DNA from: Bolinopsis microptera
Lineage: Eukaryota > Ctenophora > Tentaculata > Lobata > Bolinopsidae
Direction of reading: 5' to 3'
Assembly (NCBI RefSeq): GCF_026151205.1
Contig: NC_087079.1
Span: 15,314,445-15,378,444, forward strand
Length of the DNA: 64,000 bases
Every line of letters begins with the position of its first letter. The first letter of the stretch is position 1. Positions 49,601 through 61,600 of the stretch are shown piece after piece. The position numbers and the translations under genes are program-made. A model generated the notes under the pieces. The model saw nothing but the letters and a program-made list of their open reading frames with translations, did no database searches and was not told where the DNA came from.

Positions 49601-52600
49601 TTCAGCCTTTCCACCATAGAGGGGATCACATCTAACGGACAGTGCGTAAACAGTAAACTATAACTCTTTATTTGCATGGTGTAAAATGTATGTCGATAAT
49701 GCTGCTCTAAACTGTTTTTTCTGTACGCTCCTGAACATCAATGAGCATCTATTCACTTTAGTTGCCTCAGGATCTGTGATTTCCGGACAAACAATGCAGA
49801 CAAAAAAACAGTGTCGTGGAAATACGAAGACAAGAAGATAACGGCCACCACTAAGCTGGAAAATGTAGCTGATAAAGACTCTGAAAATACTTATAAATGG
49901 ACCTTCCACCTCCAAAACAACACTCAGCTCTCCATGGACATCACGCTTGATGTAGCAGGTATAGTTACTTAGTTTGATCGAGGTTATTACTGATGAGTAA
50001 ACACCAAATTTCCGATTTTGACCGGGAATCCTGTCGACCTGTTATATAGCTGGTGGGTTTTGCATCCCGAGCAGGCCATCACACTAGACCATTTATTAGT
50101 TTTGGGAATATCTGTTATTCGCTAGCTTTAAGTTTAACAAGCAGAGAGATGTTTCTAATGATCAGGGTCAGATACGTGTTTTTTTCAATACCTTCAAATC
50201 GGAACTCGGAAGCCCTACTCGGGGCACTACACTTACGTGAAATAGGGCACTATAAGTATATATGTTCTGGCACGGAAAATAGATCTTTGCCAAGTTGTCA
50301 TAATCATAGGGGGGAGAAGGGTCAGGAAAGCCACACTTTAACTGAATTTCAGAGATAGCACTAGAATATTTTTGGTGGACAGCTGGCAATATTTTTTCCG
50401 AGCCTATTTCCACGACCACAAATCTTAATATTAAGTCACATCAGATTTTTTACAGATAATTGAATTAAGATGGGCCTACCCGGGTCGTGTTTAAGATTGC
50501 TTTATCAGATCTCTCGGGTATGGCCTAATTTTACAAAAGCTGGGTCCTATTTGACTTTTGGGTCCTGTTTTTGTTCCATCTCGTATTGCATGGCCGTGTT
50601 GGTCTAAGGAACCGATTAAGATTCGAGCCATGGAATTCGTTTGATCTCTTTCCAAGACTTGTTTATCAATATTAACTTTTAACTTTTTTTTAATCTTGCG
50701 GTTATCACATATTATAATTTATAAGTAATGAGCCATTGTGCATAACACATTACACGTGGACAATTACATGTTTTCCTTTTTTTCTTGAGAATATGGAAAA
50801 CGCACATCCAATATAACTAAAAACCTTACTAACTCGCCAATTCTTTTAACAGAGATCGTTGCTAAAGATTTGACAGTGTTCGACGCTTTCACCCAAACAG
50901 TCACCTACCAGTTCGAAATTCAAGGAGCTGATGTTGCCCCCACGGCTTGCTATACTCTCATGACTAAGGACGGAGAGGAGGACGAGGCAAGTGGAGTTTT
51001 TTAAAAGTGGAGTTTTTTGCTCATTTATTTCCTTCATGTGGTACTTCGATCGATATGATTATAAACTTTGTCAGGCCGAAAGCTTGGAATTAGTTTGTGC
51101 TACACTTTTATTTACTTTACAAAGTAAAGTATTCTTGAATGTAAAATCGGGTCCTTCTGCCGGTTTCCATGTTAAGCTCATACTGCAATCTGTATTAAAC
51201 GGGAGAGTTTTCGACCAAGACATGTGAGGTTATATTGATTGTTTTATTAAATCAAAACCCCTGGACATCCTCGGCAGTAGGGTGTCACACATTCCTTCTC
51301 GTCTCGTGACACTTTTCTGATAAATCAAAGGGAAGAAGCGGCAAAAATCATGGAATATCTGAATTTCATTTTCACAGAAAAAGCAATCGAGAAAAAGACA
51401 AAAAGTTTCGTCCTTTCTGAGAACTTTGTTTTTTGACGTCTAGTAGGCGTATACGAGGTAAAACATCAAATTAGAGGGCCGATAACTAATAACGTTTCAT
51501 CGTGTACCGTGGTTGCTGGTTAACAAATATTGACACGAGTTCAGTTTTCACTAGACTGTAGATAATTCCTCAAGACTCTCAGACTCTGTCCAACGATGAG
51601 TTGAATTCCATCCACAGTTCTGCTTTAAATCTGAGGAAAAATCCGTTAGATTTTATTTTCCGCATTCAGACGCACGAGTGATCAGAAGTTTATAACGTAT
51701 TGAAGTTTATTACTTAAATATTTGTATAACACAGGACATGTTCAGTTACATGATATTCACCAACTTAATAGATAGTACGTTGAAAGACCAGAAACGCCCC
51801 ATTGAAAGCAAGATTTAACAATGCAGATTAAATACAGAAATATAGAAAATCAATGTTACAATACACTTCCATATAACTGTAAGCTCTATAAGTCACAATT
51901 ATACTGGCTCTCAATAAATTTAGGTCGTGATAACTAATAACCCGTACAGAAAAATGCAACACACAATCACAATGTTTCAGTACCCACTGTAGTAGTTGAC
52001 TTAAGAGTTTTCCATGTTGATTGTTGACTGATATGTTCCCATAGAAACGGACGGGAACCCTGGACGGGAATGTGTGTACAGTGAAGGGAGCACAAGTAGA
52101 GTCCCAGTCTGAGTACTCGTACACGTGCGTGTTTGAGATTAACGGACAGACGCTCAAACAGAAAGTCTCCACTGATTTCATAGGTAATGTGTGTTATTAT
52201 TACACCGAACTCATTTTTTAATCTGATAAATGTTATGGGATTATACAGAGGATATTTAAAATGTAGTATTGGAAATAAATTGCAAGTTTCAATTTTGGAC
52301 ATGCACAAAAAAACCCAAAACCGAAATTCAGAAAATGAACAGATGGTGTCCCAGCGCCAATTTAGATGCATGTAACATACGTCGAGTCTTTAATTCTGAT
52401 ATTTCAAATGTTCAAACTATTCTGTCATGCAAACCAAAAGCAATGTAAAATCAAAAATAGCGGCCACTATGTTTGGCCGCCTATAAAACTTTCACCATTT
52501 CATGCTATCTGTAATCAGTACTGGAGGCGAACCCTAGCAAGCCCGTTGTTAACGTGACTGGAGCAGATGTGACCATGGTGTGCACTGCTAAAGATTACCA

Positions 52601-55600
52601 GAAGGAGCCCGTGGAGGTCACGTGGGACTGCACAGGTACAAGAAATCTATTTATAGATTTAGCACGGTCATGTCATGTGCGATGGAACATCGATCGAGAT
52701 GTTTTTATGAATCATTTCAGCAACTAAACCTTCACGAAGACTAACGCAAAGATTGTTTTTAGTCATTAGGAACCTGCTTTGGTGAAACTTACCGATAACC
52801 GGATAACTCTTTATATTATTATTATATATATATATATCATAAGTTTTTGTGTTTCGTAAACTAAATTATATTCTTTAGGGGAATGGTGTGAACACGCCAG
52901 TAAGAACCTGAAAGAGAAACTAACTGAGGTTGGCTACGACGATCTCCACAAAGCTCAGGATGCGTGCGCTGCTAACCAAGGTACGGTTTGGTGAATTCTT
53001 CCCGAAATGTGATTCCGACAATAAAACTTTAACAGTTACATGTCATTATTGTTTAAAGGGGACTTTTTTATTTGATATTTCAACGGAAAGCTTATATTTT
53101 AGCATATATTAGTCATATTATGGTACATTTTTGGTAGATTGGCCATTTTTACCGTTTCGCCCTCATCATACCTGCAATATGACAACACATTGCTTTCAGA
53201 GTGCACTGGCGTGACAAAAGAGGTGAGGAATGGTGTTACCAAGTATTATCTGATGAAAGGAGAGCTGACGGCCTCAGAGGAGGATGACACCTCCTGGGTG
53301 TCGGGTACTTGTGCAGAGGACCACAGTGGTAAGTTCGCAAGTATTGTTGATTATCTTCTGAGTACCGAATAATGCGTATTGTAGGATTCTTAGACCCTAG
53401 CTAGAAGGTACGTGACCGATCCGTCTAGCTTGGGTCTTATCAACGGTTCTTATCAACAGTTCTTAACTTAATTTATAGTATTATCTCGATAGAGTTTATC
53501 AATAATGTAAATTTTATCAATTATGTTATTTTGGATTGTTTGTTTGATTATATTATATTACATAATTTAATATATTTGTATTAGTACTAGTAGTGTTGAG
53601 AGTATTGAAACTTTGAAAGGTGCCGCTGTATAAAGTTATAATATTATCTCGATAAATTTTAACGAAAGTATTATCTTGAACTGTTTGTTGTAATTGTATT
53701 ACATTAATTAATTAATCTATATTATAGAATATACTTATATTATATTATATAAGTAGTGTTATGAGTATTGAAACTTTGGAAGGTGCCGCAATCAGAACTC
53801 AGAATGTTGACTCTTCAATGATTTTGTAAAGATACACGCAATACTCACATGCATATTAAAATTGAACTTAGGAAGACATTAAATAAATTAACGAAAGCCA
53901 GTGAAACAAAACATAAACCACATTTATTTCCAGGTTGGATTTCAATCATAGCCGATTGTTACCAATCAGCATGTGCTAAACCGTTCGACTTGGAGAAACA
54001 TAGCCTGCAAGTTAGATACACAGCCCAGGACGATCAAGAGAAATATGTGAACTTCTTCGACGAGAAGAAAGAAAGGATAGGGTTCATAAAGTGGTCTCTA
54101 AATCCAGGGTCGGTACAGATATACGATTGTTCCAACGCAGAGGAGCTCAGCTGGACCAAAACTCCCCCGACTAGGTGAGCGATTGTTCGTTGCTTTTTAG
54201 ATGGAGCCTGAAATCTGAAATGGTAAACATAAGTGTTAATTTTAGGTACATAATAAGGTAGTGTAGGTACATAACAATTTATTATATCCCTATCCTTTAG
54301 TCATTGAGAATACTCATCTTAAGGAATCTTTAGTATAAACGGGAGGAGGTAATTCTCTACGTTTTACATAAAGCGGATTAGAATTAATTTAAAGTCCTAA
54401 TTTGGACCAATTCGAACAACATTAGTAATACAATCAAAATTATTTTCATTTGTCGGCCAAAAGAGAACTTTAATATCAATACACTGTGTGATAATTCATT
54501 CATGTGCAGTTTGCACTGTGCAGTCATTCTCAATTCTCATATAAATCTGCTGTAGCAGCTGCGCAGCACGGGAAGTTATCGTTTTACCCAATTTACCCTG
54601 TCGAAAGCTTGTAAAAATTAAAGGGTTTGTGTCAGGGTGTTTCATGATAATTATAGTTACTAGCGAGTTTGAGGTGAGCCATACTACTCCTTCCAGAATA
54701 ACGATGCATGGTTCCAATAAGCACTGATCGAGACTAAGACTTTTGACAGGTTAAACAGTTAATTACTTCCACTGCAGTCGACTTGGTCATTGGCTGGTTA
54801 TGCTGGACACATACCTTCCTCAAAGAGTTATCAATCTTGATGTCTATTTTATTGCAGCACTGATTCAAGAACGTGGACGATAAGCAAGACTAAAACCCAC
54901 ATCACCCTCAAACTGGGCGAGGAAGAGGTATTTTCAATAAATAACACGCCAGGAATGCTTGAGATGCATTATTTAGAATGAGAATCATTCAATCGTAAAA
55001 TCAATAACTTAGAATGATTCCAGAACTTCTATCAACAACTTTGACACAATAGCCTATTCACAGATGTTTTCGTACGAGTTCAAAGACGAACCAAAGTGTA
55101 AGGCACTGTATGAGAAGGATATAAAGTACGTGTCATTTAACGAGTTCCTGTCCAAGACAACCAGTCCCCAGTACCTCAACGTAGGAAGTGGTAAGAGCTG
55201 AGTTTGAGTAGTAAGAAGAGTTGAAAAGGGGTTTATGGTTTTAATAGAGTTTAGACACTAGACACTACTCAATAAATATTGATTTATCAGTGATTTTGTG
55301 ATGAGCTTTTTGCATCTTTTCATTAATTGACCGATGGATTTTTGGTTTATCACCTTTCCGAAAATTCCAGAGAATCAGGACGTTCCGAAGACGGTTAAGG
55401 AAGCCACCACAGCAGTTTCAACCTACACAAACTCAAACCTAACACGTGACACAACTTGCACGTGTACATTTAAATTCAACGACATCAGCATTCTATCTAA
55501 AACATTCAAGATATATGAAGCGAGTAAGTTCATCTTGGTCAATGTTTGGATATTGTTCTAGCATCGTTCAGGTTCCATTTCATATTGAAGAATTAAAGTA

Positions 55601-58600
55601 TTAAGAATAGACAATGCAATACAATTTGATCAGTGGTCAAAATACCTACAGTTTATTAACTTTATAAGTTTATTCCATCTTGTAAGAGTACAGAGATGAA
55701 ACGTGAATTGGTTTTTTGAATGGTGCTTTGATATTTTAAGTTGATAATTAAATTCTAGCTTTAATTATTGACTGGATCTTATGAACGTTTTCCCCCTCAG
55801 AACGTCTGACTCCGAATGCTTACTACTCGCTCCAAAAAACGGAGGTAGAACCCGCCTGCTCGTTTAGCGTGGAATATGCAGATTTAGAGGGAACCGTTCA
55901 GTGGTTCTTCAAAGATGAGGTCATCAAGAATGAGAAATTCACAATGACGAAATTTGATGAAAAGACGGAAATTTACAACATATCTTGTGAGCATCACCTA
56001 ATTTTCAATTAATATTTAAGCTTATTTCATAACTTGATTTTAACCATCTTCACAGAGAAGATTCGTTGTCTCGCATAACATTTCCCTCCCTCCCACAGCA
56101 TCTCTCGGTCTCACAGCATTACAAGAAGAGACCTCCGCACTGGTCACGTGCAAGTTCCTGTTCACTAATGAACCCAGTATTACCTGGACTGTAGCAGTCG
56201 GTAAAGTAGGTACGTGCCCGGAGGGTTAAAGGAGTCCACAAATTTCGCATTTCAAGATCTATATCTTCCTGAAAACGACAAAATATCAGTAAAGTATGGA
56301 CTCCATACTTTACTGATATTTTGTCATTTTCAGGAAGATATAGATCTTGGAATGCGAAATGATTGATTGGGAACTGGGTTTTACTACCCCAGTTAATGTT
56401 TACTAAAATAGATATTGAACAGCAATTTAATAAGATAAAAATCGTACCAGCGTATTTTAAAATCTGTATAATTCATGAAATTAAAAGTAGCTATGACCAT
56501 TATATTAAGAGTTAAATATATTGTTTATATTCCCCATCATGGACTAGTGGCTCAACAAAACTGCGTCGGAAATTAAAGCTCAGCTAAAGCCTGAAGACTA
56601 TTCAGTCTTGTATAGAAAATAACTACAGCTACCAATATGTCCCTCACAAACATGGTCCAAAACATATCAAAACAGCACACGAAACACACACTCAAAAAAA
56701 GTTGTCAACCGTTGCTCTCATCGGCACAATAAATTTGCCCGTCCTTTATGTAAAACTTTTTGGTCGGTTCTGCAAGTGCCCGCTTCTTCATGTCCTGTAC
56801 CAGATCTTTCCGGAGCTTCCTCTGTTCGACAGACCGATCAGGGCTCAAGAAAACTGTCTTAAACTTCTCACTCTGCCGCAGGTTCCTGGCATTCGTCAAC
56901 CGTTTTCTTTTTTCCTATTCTCTGAGCCTCTACTTTTGGCTTTATGCCAATAGTTTCCAGAACTTCACTGACTTGAGATTCGAGCTTCTCTTCGTTTTCC
57001 TCAGGCAGACCGAAGATAAGAAGGTTCCTGCTGCGGTCCTCCTCTGCAACAATAGTCTTGACTACAGACGTCAATGCTTCCGGGCTGATTACTGGAGACT
57101 GTGCTGGCAAACTTTGAACGACTGAGCTGTAAGATTGGAACTCCGCTTTCACTGAATCAGCAACTGAACTTGACACAGTTTTCTTCAACGCTTCAAGTTG
57201 CTCAGTCTTGCAAGCTGATAGCTCGGCCTGAACACTGATAACCTGCTCTTGCTTCTCAATTAACTGATCCTGAAGTCTGGTCAACACATTCTTATACGCT
57301 TCAACGGTCTCCATAAGATAGTTCGTATACTCAAAAGATCGACCACACACATCGACAATCTCCGGCTTATTCAGTCTGTTGAAGTTCTTAGCGTCCGCAA
57401 TGTCCTTTAACTTTCCGTAAGGCTTGCCAAATTTCTTCAGAGTCTCTTTGCTCCAGGTGAACATCTCATTCCACATGTAATTGATACTTTCCAAGTCCAA
57501 ATCTGCCATCGTAAAGATCAGCACAACAAGCTAGCAGCGCAGTAGCGGTGTGATTATCAAGAGATAAGCAGTGCGACAACGAGAGCTAACAATTTTAAAA
57601 CGGCAGTGAGAGTGTATTTTCGATAATTTGTTATTTCTTCGGAAATTGTCGAATTTTTGGTCGTGACACATTATTATTTTCAAATTAGATGGATTCCTCT
57701 GATATTTTCTGAGACGGGGCTTGGTGTGAGTATTGTGATTGACTTTCAAAACTTTTGTATAGTTTTAAAACTTTCATCAACAGAGTTTCCCGTTAACGAA
57801 CTGGTATTCTCGCCTCTCACCAAAACTCTAAGCTACGACTGTTCCATTATTGGAAGTGACGAGGACACGAAATGGACCTACTACAGATCCTTTAGCGTGA
57901 GTATAGCAATATACCAAATGGTCGAGAACCTGTGCTCCAATTTCCTTGCCATGCCCATTACTACTAAAATAACATGCGGTTATCACGAAAATAAACAAAT
58001 GATTCACAAAAGCATATTAATAATGAATTACGTTGTAGGTGGATCCAAATTTTGTTAGTAAGATAATATAAATAAATAAATAGTAAGATAAATATTGGTT
58101 TCAAGTTCATATTTAGTATTTACCATTACTCTTTTAATATGATATTAGTGTTGCCTGAGTTGTACAATTATGTGTATTACTTTGATCAAGTTCAACTAGC
58201 CTTAGCTTACCTTGACGAAAATATTAATAACATTTTAACGGACCCTTAGGGTGGAGAAGAGAAGAAGCTAGATGCTCCAGCCTGGACTGAAGATAGCTGG
58301 GGTCTGACTGATTACACCTTGAAGTGTAGAGCAGAGCTACCAAGCCAGAACCTAACTACTCAATATGTGGTCGACAGAACTGGTCAGTACTTTAGTAGAA
58401 ACAAACCTTTCTGAAATGATGACACTAGGTCGGCCAGGGCGGTCTTAAGATAATTTTATTATTCGGAAATTATGCTTATAGAACACAATGGGCATGTATC
58501 GGATTTTTATCTACAGCCTTTTTTGTGTCGTTTTTAAGGATTGCAGGAAAATAAAAGTTTTCACTCCCTTTATTGTTGTCCTTTTTAGAGACGGTCACTT

Positions 58601-61600
58601 CTCCAACCATCAAGGAAGGAGAGCAGTATATCCAGGTTTGGATGCATGGGATGTCTGAGATCTCCGTGCAACTAACCCAACTAATTCACCAACCTGTTGG
58701 AGCTTCCTATGTTTGCAAAGGTACATCTAGTTAAAACCTAAGAGAAGAAAAATGTAGAAATTAAATTTACGCAATTTTCTCCAAATCCTGTCAGAAACTT
58801 TGCCTAGTTGGCACTGTTAATATAGGTAACTATCAATATAGTTAAATATCGTGGTTAAACCAAAACCATTTCTTACAAAACTGTTAGAGTAGTATAGTTA
58901 TTAGTTAATTTTGACATGCTGATTTAGAAAATAACATGAGTTACTGTACCTATGGTTACTGAATACTGGTGGTACATGGAACAGTCTGATTGGTTTCATA
59001 GTTTATCGGAGAGCTGTTTTAATTTATTAAGTTGAGTTAAGAGTCCTGAAATGGATCTATATTCTTGACCGTGTACGTGCGTCAAATCGACAAGTTGTTA
59101 ACATCATTGAACTATAAAACACATTAAATCACCACTTTTTAGATGCTGAAGATAAAGACTTCCCGCCCAAAGATGGGAAAGATGACACAAGCACTGCATG
59201 GTAAGAAATACACTGAGCCTCAACCTTTCTTGTAACAACTACTTGCCAGTATCCATACTGGATTTTACCCTAGTTTCCGTTTTATCAACCCAAAGGTCCC
59301 ATTTATCTTAAGTCAGCCCCCGGAAGAATGGGAAGAATCAATGAGCTTAGCTTTAATTTGCATGGAAACATCCAGAAAAATCATTCTGAATGGATCGGGG
59401 ACTGGGCACAGAGATTATATAGTAAATCCATACCAGTAAATATATATCATTGATTTAACAGGGAGTTGCTGGTGCCCATCTCAAAGATGCACAGGAGAGG
59501 TATATGGGATGATGTAACCTGTACCTACACCTTCAAGTTTAAGAACAGTGATGTTTCTGTGCCATTCAAGGTCGATGTCTACGGTAAGCAATAAAGATGA
59601 CTATGGTTACTAAGGGTTTTACTTCTGTATATTTCGTAGTTAATTTTCTGTTGACTTATTTGGATTTTGAATGATTCCCAATTTACCAACTCCCCTCTGC
59701 TGGGTAAACAAATAAAACCAGTGGCGGAGTAACACCTCCTTTAACTCTAACTCTAATAATTATAATATATTTATAACAGGGATGAGTAACGTTACAAAAG
59801 TTACCACAGCCGGCTCCCCACTTGAAGTAGCTCTCTCAACATACGGACTCAAGGATGTCACTAATGTTGAGATATCTTGGGATATAGGCGGTAGTGTCGC
59901 CAATAAAGGTAAGATCGGGGAATAGATCGGTTCTTGGACGGCTCTGGAACGGCTATTGAACAGCTCTAGAGCGGTGATTGGTGTTTGACTTATTGGCGAC
60001 TAGCATTATATCTCCACTGTAAGTAACCTATCAACTATTTTTTGTCAGATTTCTTATATTCTATCCCCCAAGCTGAAGGATATACATCCACTGTGACTAA
60101 AAATGAAACCGGAGTTACGAGCACGCTCAAAGTGACAGCCATCCCAGTTGAAAAACACGGCTCTCACAAAATAACCGTGTCGACAAATGGTGGAGATGCT
60201 TCTTCCACCCTTCAGCTGTTTGTAATAGGTAAGCCTGTTCCAGTTTGGTTGCAATTCTGTTATTAAGTTTGCTACAACGCTTCCTTAAATAGGTTAAAAA
60301 CGCACAAATAAACATATAATTGTTGAAGTATTCGGAGTACGTGCAGGAATCTTAACCACCTCCCACGTATCTCATAAAGTTGCGGAATATTCACCAAATT
60401 TCTGCGAACGTAACAGCTTTAAGTTCTACCATTCACTTTTACTTCTTGTGCGGTCCCTATATATTAAGTCTCTATTCACTGTGAATCACATGGTATGACA
60501 GGTCGGGAAGTTAGTTACCGAGTCAACGTTGGAACATGTTTAATGGTTAAATACTGTTGCTCCAAGTTAACTTTTACATACTTCCAGATATAAACCGCAC
60601 CCCACACCCCTCTGTGTTGCAACAGAAAGGCACAGCGGTTAATCTGGTATGCGATTGCATAAACTGGAAAGATAATGCTACTATATCTTGGGATCAAGAG
60701 GGTGAGGCTCTGTATGTGTGCTAAAAATATCTTAAAGAGTTCTGCTTTATTTCTGCACTTAGTCCTTATGCAATGCATGAACAAAAATGAATTTTTGATT
60801 TTAATATATTTCATGAAAACGTTAATTATTAAATTATCAAATCCAGGAACCATCGCAAACAAGTTCAGTCTGTCTTCCATTCAATCAACATACACGGCCA
60901 ACTTTGCCGAGGACACTAAAGTTGCCTGCAAGTTCGCTTTCCATGATAGTGTTGATATCAGCAAGGACTTTGATGTCGATGTATTTGGTAAGAACATTAA
61001 TTAACATTGACTATTCTGAATATCTCAGCTGATGGTTGTGAGATTGTGATTTAAGTATCGGTTCAAATATATCATTATATGTGTTCCATTAAACGTAGTT
61101 CATGATTAAAAACTCTTCTCTGCTTTTTACAATGTTCCATCAATCTATACCTCCCTCTGTAGAAATGGGAGATGTGTCGAAGGAAGCAATAGCTGATGTA
61201 AAGAGTACGTTGAAAGTGGAGTTCCCAATAACTGGTCTCCAAGACTTCAATGCGGCTACCAAGACTTGGTCCTTCAATGATAAGAAACACACTATTCCTA
61301 CTACTTGTAAGCTGATTCTCTGGTTTTGTCGATAATATGATAGAATTAAAGAAACTACTTAGTGCTTAAAATAGAAGTCTATTGTCTACGTTTACTGTAC
61401 TTTGAACTCCCGTGTGTTAATAATTCACGTTTAATTTACTGTTCCAGATTGGAAGGACGTGACAGAGTGTGCGGATGTGCAGTGTACGACCGTCTTTCAC
61501 TTTCAGTACATCAGTCTCGATATTAAGCTGAACTATGAGACTGCTGCTGCCAAGAAAATTCATTTTTATAGCGAGGATCTTAAACTGGTAAAACGGTCAA

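Noticed and set aside
56760..57125. 121-codon plus-strand frame within intron 22
   Set aside because: Antisense shadow of the retroelement ORF1.
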